DNA of 37,748 nucleotides from Utricularia gibba (GCA_002189035.1 NEEC01000269.1:1-37748), one strand, 5' to 3'; counted from the first letter of the stretch, positions 26,474-36,497 are shown. Program-made: numbers and translations. Notes: a model not told the origin generated them from the letters alone.

Positions 26474-27632
26474 TACATTGCTGGACAGATCTCGCTACAT
26501 TTACAATTAACGAATGAACTGGAGATTGAGACTAGTGGCGTATTGTTGCTGCGATTTAAATACATAGGGATGCATAGAGATTAGACCAGCACTGATGCGC
26601 ACGTCCATAGCACCATAAAGTCCATCCAATGGGCTCTAACCAAGTACTTCACCATTCATGTATCTTCAAACGATACCAGGAGGGTACACCAGGAGCAATG
26701 ACTTGGGTTATAATAGCACCATAAAGTCCATCCAATGGGCTCTAACCAAGTACTTCACCATTCATGTATCTTCAAACGATACCAGGAGGGTGCACTAGGA
26801 GCAATGACTTGGGTTATAAGACCAACATGATCCCATACTACTTAGTGTATCCTGTTGCTTTCTCTTATGATGTTCCATGGCAATATGGTGAGACGTATGC
26901 AGAGGGGTCACGAGTTCACTCCAAGGCGAATCATGGTGCACCATCGTTACTCGTTTGAAGGTGTTGTGTGGTGCAACAAAGTCAGCCTAATTCCAATGAA
27001 TAGTAGATTGTGGCCAAGGAGACTCCATGTACTTTATCGATCCCAACAACGTACGATGGAAACATTAACAATTTTGGATTCATTCTATAGAGCACATACG
27101 ATGTGGATGTGTTATCCAGCCTTTAGATGACTCCCACCCTGACCTCTTGAATGTTTGGACACGAAAGTGGCATGCCACTATACGTTTGGGAGGAAAAAAC
27201 CTTCAACCATACAGTTTAAAGGATATCATCTATATCAAACATACGTTGCGAGCCACGAAAGCTATTGTTGAGTGGACATCATTTAATGAGAAATGAGTCA
27301 TAGAGCATTGAAGAACATATCGATCGTGGATCCAGAGTGTAACCACTCCTAACCCCAAGTCCATAACTCCAGTGCCTAACCTCCAAATGTCTTTTACTCT
27401 GAATTCACATGAAGATATAGTAGAGATCACTTGGTTATGCAATAGGTAAAGCCGTGTGCGCAACATGCGAGTGTGTCCTATATCCTAATGCCTTGACCAT
27501 CATCTGATTGAGACTGCTGCTTGTGCACCTTTACTAGTGTGTCCACTTTTCATCCTCTCTTCAAACAGGTGCAATGCAATATATAAAGAACAATGGGTGG
27601 TCGTCTTTTATTCTTCGACACCAATCTATCAT
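26474..27632. repeat. Strongly diverged satellite monomer 20
   Basis: The order of landmarks matches the core unit, but divergence is clearly higher. A 106-bp tandem duplication lies at 26607-26818. About 210 bp of the consensus is missing at 27370/27371, where GTCCATAACT is joined to the AGTGCCTAACCTCC segment. The copy ends at about 27632, where the Ty3/gypsy compound begins. Confidence 0.88.
26607..26818. repeat. 106-bp tandem duplication inside monomer 20
   Basis: ATAGCACCATAAAGTCC begins at 26607 and again at 26713. The two 106-bp copies differ at only two or three positions, so the duplication is younger than the general divergence of this monomer. Confidence 0.9.
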
Positions 27633-28091
27633 TGCGATATGACCCTTCAATCAACAAGTGATTGGCAAACCAGTTATTGGTTTAAAAGAAGCAATCCCTC
27701 ACAGAAAAGAAGTTGGCCCTTAAGGATTGAAAGATCCTTGCAACCCAAACTATGAAATGGTATCACACTCACAGAATCAAGGAAGGAATTGGGAGTGATA
27801 AACCACACACTAGACCACAAGCAAGGCTTGATAAATCTAAGTTCTACAAGAACTCAAGAAAGGAGAATTGCTCTCAAATGTGATTACAATCAAAGTTGTC
27901 CAAAACAAGAGTAAGGCCCTTCTTATATAGACGAAGGGTTTGGCCTTATTGGAAGAAAAGTAGTAATAATAATGCATTTGGTAGTAATGGGCCTTCTCTA
28001 ATCCAGTTGATCCACTATGACAAGGTTGAATTCCAGGCCAAACACCTCATTGCTTGATTGATTGGCCCATAAGCTCTTAAGCACTTCTTGA
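27633..28091 (-). repeat. Left (3') copy of the Ty3/gypsy LTR
   Basis: About 458 bp match 31082-31539 in direct orientation, with roughly 90-95% identity by eye. A TATA-like motif on the minus strand lies at 27922-27930. The outer end is degraded: a TGATA-type terminus appears as TGCGATA. On its inner side it abuts the protease-linker remnant directly, with no polypurine tract or integrase between. The true U3 boundary is uncertain, because the shared block may include some end-of-pol sequence. Confidence 0.85.
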
Positions 28092-30364
28092 GTTCACTCT
28101 TTTCACATGACTGATTCTTGCAACAAGGCTCTCCACTTCTTTTTTCCTCACAACTCCTTCATTCACGTCTTTCTTTTCACTCTCTTTTTTAGATGTTCTT
28201 TTCCTTTCTCGTGATATCTCTTTTTTCTCCCCCATACTCTCATCCCTCAACTCACCAAAAGATTTGATAGCGGTAGCAATCTTAACTTGATCTTCGTGTG
28301 CTCTTTTGGAGATAAAGGCACCAACGTGATGGGTTTTCCTTTAATGGAAAAGGAATACTTGTTTTATAGCCATCATGGTGTTTGAGAAAGTGAGTACTCT
28401 CCATAAACTGAGGGACGTGGGCCACTATTCCTTCCTATGCACATGGTGTCAAAGAAGAGTAGAAGTAGTGAGCCCACCTCCCACATTTCTCTCAACTACT
28501 TGCAGTTATTTCCACTCCACTTTTGGGAGTTGTTAGTGAGTCGTGGATGCATCTTTCTCGCATCTAGTTAGGCTAATTTCTAGTATAAATCTCGAAGTCT
28601 TGTATTCAGTCTTTACTCAATATTATTGATCCGGTTTTTCAGGTTATCCCTGCTTCAATTTTGCTTCTTCATCGTCGTCCTCGTGTAGTTTCTGTTCCAG
28701 AATCAATTTGCATCACTTCACTCCAACACATGGATCACCTTACTATCATATTGCCAAGGCCTTCCCAAGAGTATGTGTCCAGCATGCATGGGAACTACAT
28801 CACAAAGAACCTCATCCTGATACTTTCCAATTTGGAAAGCAACAAGAACTTGTTTATTGACCTTTACTTCACTCCCTTCGTTCAACCATTGAAGCCTGTA
28901 GGGATTTGGATGTTTGAGAGTAGGAAGTTGGAGTTTATCCACCATGAGAGTACTAGCAACATTTGTGCAACTACCTCCATCGATTATTAGGCTACATACC
29001 TTCCCATGTGCAAAGCAACGTGTATGGCATAAGTTTTCGCGTTGCTCCTCCATTGGCTTAGCATCCATGACTGAAGTCCTTCTTGTTACCAAACTTTTAC
29101 CAATAACAGGTTGTTGTTCCCCATCATATATCTCATGTAAAGCACTTCCACTTTCACTCTCAACTTCAGATTCAACATCTCCATAATCCCTTAGAACCAT
29201 GGTCCTCTTGTTTGGGCATTCTGAAGCAATATGACCATGGCCGAGACATTTGAAGTATTTGATATTTTTTGTTTGCCCAGAAAACTTAAATCCTCTTTCC
29301 TTGTGTCGAGTATTTGAAGTGCCCTCTTTCATCGATTCTAACTTGGTTGATTTCCCAAATGAGGATAATTTGGTTTCTTCTCCTTACTTCCAGCAACATT
29401 CCACGAAGTAGAAGGTTTTGGATGGTCTCTTTGTTGTCCCTTAGACTTTAGTTGCTTCTCAATCTTGATGGCAACGTGCAACATGTCTTCAATCTCTACA
29501 TAGTGTTGCAGCTCGACCACTTGAGAAATTTCCTTGTTTAAGCCATAGAGGAATCTTGCCATTGTAGCTTCCCTATCCTCTGTTATGTTGGCTCGAATCA
29601 TTAATACCTCCATTCTTGCCCATATTCTTCCACGGTTTTGCTCCCTTGGGTGAGTTTCTGCAAGTTTTGGTGTTGATCTCTTTGGTAGTGGTTGGGAATG
29701 AACCTTTTTCTCATGATCCTCTTCATTTCAGTCCAAGTGCGATTTGGTTCTTCATCATTTCGTCTTCTGTTGAGTACTATGTTATCCCACCAAGTTATGG
29801 CATAATCTAAACTCAACAACAGCAAGCTTGATCTTCTTGGCTTCAAAATAGTTGTGACAATCAAACACATGCTCCACACGAGTCTCCCACTCCAAGTAGG
29901 CATTTGGATCGTTTTTCCCTTGAAAAGGAAAGATTTTCAAATTCCTTGTATTCACTTGTGTATCTACCCCTTGGTCTTTCATCATGTCCTGCATCACGAT
30001 TTGGCCTCCTATTTCTTTGATATCTTCGTTCTATATCATCACCACCAGATGAATCATACTTATCAAAGATGTTGTTATTATTTCTCCTTTGTTCACCATG
30101 CCTTGCCTCTTAGGCCTCAGATTCCGAATCTTTTTCTAGTTGAGAATTCCTTCTACTATGGTGTGATGGAACTCTTGTTCTTCCATGGGAGACACTATCC
30201 TCTTCTTGCTTTTTGATGTTCTTGAGAGATTCATCATGTTCCTTTAATTTGATGTGGATTTGCTCCATGCAGCTTTGCAGTCTTTAACTCACCTTGCATT
30301 GCATTAAGTACGAACAACCATCCATTGCACCTGATTCTTCTGCAGGGTTGTTAGAGCTCGACAT
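28092..30364 (-). pseudogene. Ty3/gypsy gag-protease remnant
   Basis: A likely start is the ATG at 30364 (MSSSNN...). The gag core follows, with the blocks [31 protein letters not shown] and [15 protein letters not shown]. Next comes a CCHC-type zinc knuckle and then a retroviral-type aspartic protease segment with the DGG motif (SLIIDGGSCTN) and ILLGRPWQ. Such proteins package element RNA and process the polyprotein. The gene is dead. At least three frameshifts fall near 29820, 29605 and 29335, with extra stops near the N-terminus. The first knuckle cysteine is tyrosine (KYFKC). A solo LTR splits the protease region at 28379-28728, and the frame runs into the left LTR after a charged linker, with RT and everything beyond it deleted. 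Confidence 0.88.
28379..28728 (+). mobile_element. 350-bp solo LTR with 5-bp target duplication
   Basis: The insert begins TGTTTGAG and ends TCCAACA, so it has TG...CA termini with short inverted TGTT/AACA ends. It is flanked by a perfect 5-bp duplication, CATGG, at 28374-28378 and 28729-28733. A TATA-like TATAAAT at 28584-28590 suggests plus orientation. It interrupts the gypsy protease region: the coding sense stops at one CATGG and resumes in frame at the other. No internal region is present, so this is a solo LTR formed by LTR-LTR recombination. Family unknown. Confidence 0.9.
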
Positions 30365-31067
30365 CCTACTACAAGTTAAAAGTGTAGACAAAAGGAAGGA
30401 AAGAGAACAATGAAAGAAAGATAGAAGTAAAAGAAGAAGGAGAGAATTTTCAAACCTCAAGTCCTCTTGAACTTTAAGACTCAATAAACCTTAAATGATC
30501 AATCTAAGTGTGGTTCAAAGAGATAACAGTGGCTAGGGTAATGAGTGGGATAAAGAAAATGAGCAATATAGGACTTGGTGATGGTAACAGTACTTATGAA
30601 TAAGTAAGAGTAGGAATAGAAGGATAGAGTGTAACTTGTTGTGATTAACACACAAGAGGTAGGTAGATAATTGAAAAGAGTCAAAATGGAATATAAGTGT
30701 GACAATAGACAAAGTTGTGCAATATTGACTTTTCTTTTATTTGGTAAGTAGAAGATTCAATGGATTCAAATGACTAGCTCCTTTTTTTTTACTTTTCTTG
30801 TGTGTGAAAAGTTGAAAATTCAATGAATTCAGGTGCTAACCTTCTTTTTCCCTTCAACACATTTTTTTTTTCTTTTTGCAGCAATCCAGAAGAAAAGGAT
30901 GAAAGAAACAAAGATAAGAAACCCCCTTGGTTTTTCTTTTCAGAAGAAAAATGAGCAAAAGACAAGATAAGCAAATAAGGATAAATCTGGACTAGTTTCT
31001 GGTTTTTTTTTTTTCTTTAGAACGAAACCACAACAAGATAGATAGGAGATGAAGAAGAGAAACATTG
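30365..31067 (-). other. Ty3/gypsy 5' leader between primer-binding site and gag
   Basis: About 700 bp of A/T-rich sequence with no convincing coding content lies between the primer-binding site and the first gag ATG. Homopolymer T runs on the plus strand (near 30780, 30862 and 31003) are the main feature. Position fits the untranslated leader of the element. Confidence 0.7.
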
Positions 31068-31079
31068 GCTCTGATACCA
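31068..31079 (-). other. Primer-binding site (initiator Met tRNA type)
   Basis: The minus strand reads TGGTATCAGAGC, the standard plant retroelement primer site complementary to the 3' end of initiator methionine tRNA. It lies two bases inside the end of the right LTR (31082). This fixes the element's orientation and marks that LTR as the 5' LTR. Confidence 0.93.
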
Positions 31080-31081
31080 CC

Positions 31082-31539
31082 TGATACGACCCTCCAATCA
31101 ACAAGTGATTGGCAACCAAATCTTGGTTGAAAAGAAGCAATCTCTCAAGGAAAAGAAGTTGGCCCTCAAGGATTGAAAGATCCTTGCAACCCAAACTATG
31201 AAATGATACCACACTCACATAATCAAGTAAGGAATTGGGAGCAATAAACCACACACTAGACACCACAAGCAAGGCTTGATAAGTCTAAGTTCTACAAGAA
31301 CACAAGAAAGGAGAATTGCTCTCAAATATGATTACAATCAAAGTTGTCCAAAACAAGACTAAGACCCTTCTTATATAGATGAAGGATTGGGTCTTATTGG
31401 AAGAAAAGGAGTAATAACAATGCATTTGGTAGTAATGGGTCTTCTCTAATCCAGTTGATCCACTATGACAAGGTTGAATTCCAGGGCAAACACCTCATTG
31501 CTTGATTGATTGGCCCATAAGCTCTTAAGCACTTCTTGA
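31082..31539 (-). repeat. Right (5') copy of the Ty3/gypsy LTR
   Basis: Direct repeat of 27633-28091. On the minus strand it ends ...GTATCA, the CA terminus expected just before the primer-binding site. A TATA-like motif lies at 31370-31378 (minus). The similarity to the left copy stops at 31539. Beyond that, this copy continues into pol-tail sequence, whereas the left copy continues into the protease linker. Confidence 0.87.
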
Positions 31540-31795
31540 TTATTTCTTGCTCTTGATCTAGGGATTGGCGCAACTGAAATCAATGGAGGATTATTGATCT
31601 TGTGTCATTTGTCTTCATTGGGATGATCTGTAGCATCAATGATCTCATCATCCCCCCCTCCTTCTTTTAGCAGATTCATCCTTGAATCGTCACCATCTAC
31701 ATCTCAAGTAACCAAGTCAGCCATATTGAATGTAGAGTGCACCGAAAACTCACCTAAAAGATTAATCTTATAAGCATTGTCATTGATTTTGTCAT
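31540..31795 (-). pseudogene. Ty3/gypsy pol C-terminal tail fragment
   Basis: The minus-strand translation contains DKINDNAYKINLLGEFSVHS, then TFNMADL, a stop, DVDGDDSRMNLLKEGG and another stop. This resembles the conserved end of plant Ty3/gypsy pol downstream of integrase (usually RINDNAYKIDLPGEY followed by an F-N-V/M-D-L block). At 31795 it joins satellite directly. It lies upstream of the 5' LTR of the gag-bearing element, so it belongs to a second, otherwise deleted element or a tandem copy. Confidence 0.82.
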
Positions 31796-32787
31796 TGGAC
31801 TTCTTCACAAATGGACTGGAGAAAGATACCGATGCCTATTGTTGCTGTGATTTGAATATATGGGGATGCATGGAGATTAGACCAGCACTGATGCGCACGT
31901 CCATAGCACCATAAAGTCCATCCCATAACCTCTAACCAAGTACTTCACCATTCATGTATCGTCAAACGATACAAAGGGGGTACACTAGGAGATTGAACTT
32001 GGGTCATAACACCAACAGGATCCCATACTTCTTAGTGTATCCTGTTGCTTTCTCTTATGATGTTCCATGGCAACATGGTGAGACGTACGCAGAGGAGTCA
32101 CGAGTTCACTTCGTATACCTCGCACAGCTCCCACACCCCACATTCGTTTTGTTACATAGTAAAGCACTACCTCACCATAATTTATTGGTATCGCTTAGGC
32201 AGTTGATCACGCCTTGCGAAATGCATACTTCATACCCCTCACCATGAGGATAGAGAGATCACTTGGTTAAGCAATTGGAAAAGCCGTGTGCACAAAACGT
32301 GAGTGTGTCCCGTATCCTAATGCCTTGACCTATATCTGATTGAGCGTTTTGCTAGTGCATCTTTACTAGTGTGGCCACTTTTCCATCCTGTCTACCAGTG
32401 CGATGCAATGTACAAAGTATAATGGGTGGTCGTCTTCTTTCAAGCATAGACACCAGTCTATCAGTGGCTGGTCTCTATTGTCAAACTCCCATGCTCTTGT
32501 AGGCGTTGACATCCATGCGCACTACCTCCTCTCTTTTCTCCATTGCTGGACAGTTCTCACTAGCTTTACCATTATGTGGTGGTGTTTCGGACTTCTTAAC
32601 GAATGGACTGGAGAATGAGACCAGTGGCCTATTGTTGCTCCCGTTTAAATACATGGGGATGTGTGGAGATTAGACAAGCACTGATGTGCAAGTCCAAAGC
32701 ACCATAAAGTCCATCCCATGGCCTCTAAACAAGTACTTCACCATTCATGTATCGTCAAACGATACCAAGGGGGTACGCCTTGAGCAA
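31796..32787. repeat. Diverged satellite, parts of two monomers
   Basis: The satellite resumes at the GGACTTCTT...AATGGACTGGAG landmark and runs to about 32111. A stretch of about 72 bp (32112-32184) then replaces some 590 bp of the consensus and has only patchy similarity to it. The satellite continues through CACGCCTTGCGAAATGC and the decayed stem-loop (32283-32299) into a further monomer start at 32538. It is then interrupted at 32787. Confidence 0.87.
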
Positions 32788-33377
32788 TTGATGAGCCCGA
32801 GAAGTGTATTTAAAGAATGATGAGAAGTTTGTCCAAGTGAACACATTAGATACAAAGATGATTCCACCAGGACCAATGACTAGAAGCAAGAGCAAAATGC
32901 TTGAAGATACACTTAAGGCTCTACTCAATACAATTGGAATCAAACATGGGCTTGAAGACATCCCATCAAAAGAGCTCAACTACTTGAAGGTGGATTTACC
33001 TTAGAGCAATGGACTTGTTAGACTTTTCTATTTCATTTAGTTTGGGCAAGTAATGTTAGAGCCCAATCCTAGAGTATAAATACTCTAGATATACTCTTTC
33101 AGGACCTTTAGTCATTTCATGTATGTTGTGAGGATTCTCCTCTTCTTTGAATGCTTGAACACTCTTAACTTATCAAGCTTTGAGCTTGTGTGTTCTAGGA
33201 TTATCTCTTCCAATCCCTCTCTCTTTTCTGAAGTGTGGCTCCTAATTTTCTTTGTTTCGAAGTCTGGTTGCAAGAGATTCATTCTCTTGTGGGTAGACTT
33301 GGGTGGGTTCTCTTCTAAGCTTCAAAATCACCTCTTGTTCGTGGGTTACTAATCTCTATAGATTAGAGGGTCACATC
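32788..33377 (+). mobile_element. Ty3/gypsy 3' fragment: pol tail plus LTR-like sequence
   Basis: A 590-bp non-satellite insert. Its left part (from 32804) encodes a 66-residue tail with the block PPGPMTRSKSKMLEDTLKAL, typical of the extreme C-terminus of plant gypsy pol. A non-coding stretch follows, containing TATAAATA at 33075-33082 and a pyrimidine-rich downstream region, as in an LTR. AGCAA occurs at both junctions (32783-32787 and 33378-33382), as a 5-bp target duplication would, yet the left end is internal pol sequence rather than an LTR terminus. This is either a 5'-truncated insertion or microhomology-mediated repair. It looks like a different family from the tail at 31540-31795. 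Confidence 0.75.
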
Positions 33378-33510
33378 AGCAACGACATGGTTTATAACAC
33401 CCAAAGGATCCCATAGTACTTGGTGTATCCTATTGCTTTCTCTCGTGATGTTCCATGGTATCATTGTGAAACGTGCACAAAGGATTCACGAGTTCACTCT
33501 ATGGTGGTTC
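33378..33510. repeat. Diverged satellite segment
   Basis: The satellite resumes at GCAACGACATGG, the same phase at which it was interrupted at 32787. It runs through the TTCCATGG palindrome to GTTCACTCTATGGTGG. It ends at about 33510 against the copia gag remnant. Confidence 0.87.
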
Positions 33511-34043
33511 TTGTTCATTCTATAGGTCATCACAAACTGTGAATAGCTATCAGGTAGTGAGGTAAGGATCAAGTCAATATTCATGTCCTTATCCAACACA
33601 AAACCAAGAGATGACAACTTTTCAATGTAACTCAACATCAATGTTGCATGATCAGCAGCAGAATTTCCTTCTGCCAAGCGACAATTGAACAACAGCTTTG
33701 ATGTCGTGAATCTTTCAAGTCGTGAGTGCTCGCCAAACAGATTCTTGAGGTGTGTTATCATCTGTGGGCAAGTCATCGACTCACGCTGTTTTTGGAGATC
33801 AGGGGCCATCTAAGCAAGCATGATACAGCAGATAAGCTCAGCATCATCTAGATACTTCTGATATGCATGCCGAACATCTTCAGCTGCATTAGCCCTGGGT
33901 TGTGCAGGAACATCTTGCTCAAGGATGTAAGCAATCTTCTCCGCCTTGAGAACAATTCTCAGATTGCGGTGCCAATCAGTAAAATTCGAGCCAACCAACT
34001 TGTTGGACTCTATAATGGATCTCAAATTCACGCCAGAAGACAT
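33511..34043 (-). pseudogene. Ty1/copia gag remnant, C-terminally truncated
   Basis: The likely start is the ATG at 34043. The protein includes NKLVGSNFTDWHRNLRIVL, then LFGEHSRLERFTTSKLLF and SYIEKLSSLGFVLD, then LTSLPDSYSQFVMTYRMNK. This is the order of the plant copia gag (UBN2-like) domain, which forms the element's capsid. The frame is open apart from a single in-frame TAG near 33810, where relatives usually read through. At 33511 the gene is cut off in mid-domain by satellite, so the zinc knuckle and all of pol are missing. Confidence 0.88.
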
Positions 34044-35148
34044 ATCTTCAACTTGAAGAAGAGAAAGCAAACACATCATGTAGTGTTCCTTAAATCACAT
34101 GCAACTTGTCTTTATCAAATGTGATATACTTCCACTAGGTTTTTCGAGATGGCAGTCCCCTACTGACAAAACGAGAAAATCACATTTTCTTAATGGGACA
34201 GTGTCCCATTTCATTCATCTCCACCTTGACTGTAGCCAAAAAGCTTTAATGAATGAAACAGGTAGTCATCTCATGCCAATTGTATCTCTCATACAACCAT
34301 GTATCATTGAGCCATCAACTCTTGATGTAAAAAACTATTTACCTCAACCTTTCTTCCAATTTTGCCAACCTTGGCTTTAGTCTGAATCTAATTCAGTTAA
34401 TAAGTTGATAAAATCAGTTAAGAAAACCCACTCTGAATCTAATTCAATAATTCAAACATGTCATGTTGTAGTGGAGAGCTTGACGGTAGCCAACAACTCT
34501 ATGCACTAAAAATGTCTTTCGTTCTCCTTATGTCAGTGGAAGGAATAAGCTTAATTATTTAGTAGGGGATTTTTCCATAGGCAACACTTGCACCATGGAT
34601 ATCGATATCCTATCACATAGGAATCATGACATCCATTGCCCTTTCGTGCATAACGCATCATATCCCTTTATTTTCACACATAATGAACGAAAATCCTAAT
34701 TGACCCTAGATGCCTTGGTCACAAATAAATTATTAAACATCATATGCATCAATAATTCACCAATATGATCATCATCATCCAAATTCGTGCAGAGGCCATC
34801 ATGCCCCACGACTACACACATATAAGTCATCATCATGCTGCGCATTTAGATGTAAGATATAATTCTCGAAAGCATCAATCACGAATGAAATTTCGTGCAT
34901 CCTAAGGCAGCAAAACAATCCAACATAATCAGATTTCGTGCATCACATGCTATTATGATGATCGCCGGCAAGGCTACATACGACAACATCTCGCAATCAC
35001 ATGCTATAACAATAATCGCTAGCAAGGCAACATACGAGAGCATCTCGCAAATCAGCAAAGATTTTAACGTATCACTGGCAAGGCAACATACTAGAACATC
35101 TCGCAAAATCAAAAAAGATTCTAGCGTATACAAGTATTCCGTAAGCTG
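34044..35148 (-). other. Ty1/copia leader between primer-binding site and gag
   Basis: About 1.1 kb lies between the primer-binding site and gag, with no supported coding sequence. It holds an inverted repeat (34192-34210, 9-bp arms AATGGGACA/TGTCCCATT), an overlapping longer-range pair (TTTCATTCAT near 34208 with ATGAATGAAA near 34250), the perfect palindrome GGATATCGATATCC (34597-34610), and a short tandem repeat block (34968-35132). A leader this long is unusual; part of it could be a nested insertion that I cannot recognise. Confidence 0.6.
34968..35132. repeat. Imperfect tandem repeats of about 55 bp in the copia leader
   Basis: GCAAGGC(T/A)ACATAC starts at 34968, 35022 and 35078, giving periods of 54 and 56 bp. 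Each copy continues with (A/G)ACATCTCGCAA-like sequence. A partial copy precedes the first at about 34937. Confidence 0.82.
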
Positions 35149-35160
35149 GCTCCGATACCA
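35149..35160 (-). other. Primer-binding site of the Ty1/copia element
   Basis: The minus strand reads TGGTATCGGAGC, the common one-base variant of the initiator Met tRNA primer site. It lies four bases from the inferred LTR terminus at 35165. It sets the minus orientation, consistent with the gag frame. Confidence 0.85.
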
Positions 35161-35164
35161 CTTT

Positions 35165-36497
35165 TGGGTTTCTCGTAGACATCATATGTCATGAAAGCAG
35201 CGGAATTTTCAAAATTTTAAGAAACGCCAATCGTAGATCTTGGAATACGGTATACATCAGAAAAAGGGATGCTGAAATTACCTTTCAAAGGACTCCGTTG
35301 TTCACCAACCCCCAATAGCAGACGGTCTCTATGGTATCCACACATGGAGCGCTCCATCGATAACCTTCTCAAGACTATTGAATGCTGGTCGAATTCCTCA
35401 GGTGCTAGTCGAGCAAAACGGCCCCTTGTGGATCAATCTCAGAGAGCACGAAGACCTAGAAGCTAATCTGTAGATTTAAATCTTTTGATAGATATTTGGT
35501 AACATATAAAATCAAATCTCCGTAAAGATCTCATCTTCTGGAGATATATATATGTTCCAAATCTTATCTATATGAGATCTTTTACTTTGAGTTTAATCAA
35601 ATTTAATCTCAAAATAACTCTCTAATTAATCCACTTTACCAATTACATCTCATGTAATTGTGTCATTCTATTTTATATCGTTGAGTGACTCCACTATTGT
35701 GTGTGACCCTATAGGCTTCTTCAATCAAGGCCATAATAATGGATTTATTAATTAACTCTTAATTAATCAAATCCATCATTATCGATCATGAGTGATGTCT
35801 AGCAACATATCATGATCCTCTAGATGTAAGAATAATCAGGTGAACTGATTGAGCCTTTCCATGACCAGCCACCATGCAATGAACAGCTTTCATCATACTT
35901 ATATCTCATTCGATACTAGAATATGGGTGTGTGTCTTTCTGATGTATCGAATTTATAATTGCATTCAAGCACTAACACTCAATGACCTACTCAAAAATTT
36001 CGAGTGTCGTTATCTTGGGCCCAGGACTTACTGTTAGGCTTTGATGCAATTACTTGAGATATGATCTCATCGCTAACATGAGTGATGAATCCTTTATTGA
36101 TCAATCAACAATCTCCAACCTTAAGGAGTCACATCCCTACTCATCCATATTAGGCAAGCCAAGGTTAGGCTCCCATTAGTAATGAGCGAAAATGTGAGCT
36201 TAAGACCAAGATAACTTTGTTGACCTCAAGTCTAAGCTTAATTGCACGGCTGTCATATTCGAGATCTTGCTACTTACATTTGGTTAGCTTCCCATAATAG
36301 TATCTCGAAGATGAGTGATTGTGTGAATCGATTCTGTAATTGACACCCACACATAGGTTCTAGTAATCTCATTGCATCAATTGTGTGAACCATTGCCTAA
36401 ATAGTTTAGGGAACTCAATGTGTGCCAACTTATCCGTATTTGTGATATCCTCATTTCACAAATACTCTAGTCAGGGAGTTTTTTAGCTTGAACATAA
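35165..36497 (-). repeat. Long LTR of the Ty1/copia element, 5' end missing
   Basis: It begins TGGG on the plus strand (CA terminus on the minus strand) just outside the primer-binding site and runs about 1.33 kb with no coding sequence. Its far end (about 36400-36497) matches, in reverse complement, 25640-25763. The first roughly 160-185 bp of the LTR are not contiguous here; a homologous piece lies in opposite orientation at 37016-37198. A TATA-like alternating tract on the minus strand lies near 35543-35552. Confidence 0.75.

Larger units (their letters stand above)
27633..31795 (-). mobile_element. Defective Ty3/gypsy LTR-retrotransposon compound
   Basis: Read on the minus strand, the order is pol C-terminal tail (31795-31540), LTR (31539-31082), primer-binding site, leader, gag-protease remnant, then a second LTR (28091-27633). 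Reverse transcriptase, RNase H and most of integrase are missing between protease and the left LTR. A pol tail lies upstream of the 5' LTR, which a single insertion cannot produce. Satellite flanks both ends, but no matching target duplication is visible, and about 125 bp of satellite is missing between the two flanks. I infer recombination between LTRs or tandem copies, followed by truncation. Confidence 0.85.

Noticed and set aside
28661-28990. Plus-strand open frame of 109 codons across the solo LTR edge
   Set aside because: It is antisense to the protease remnant and crosses the LTR junction, so it is a chance frame.
30780-31015. T-rich runs as a poly(A) tail of a LINE or processed transcript on the minus strand
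   Set aside because: They lie inside the gypsy leader between a good primer site and gag, with no LINE coding sequence and no flanking duplication.
31960-32250. Plus-strand frame of 97 codons in diverged satellite
   Set aside because: It lies wholly in decayed satellite and in the anomalous patch, and the frame is not shared with other copies.
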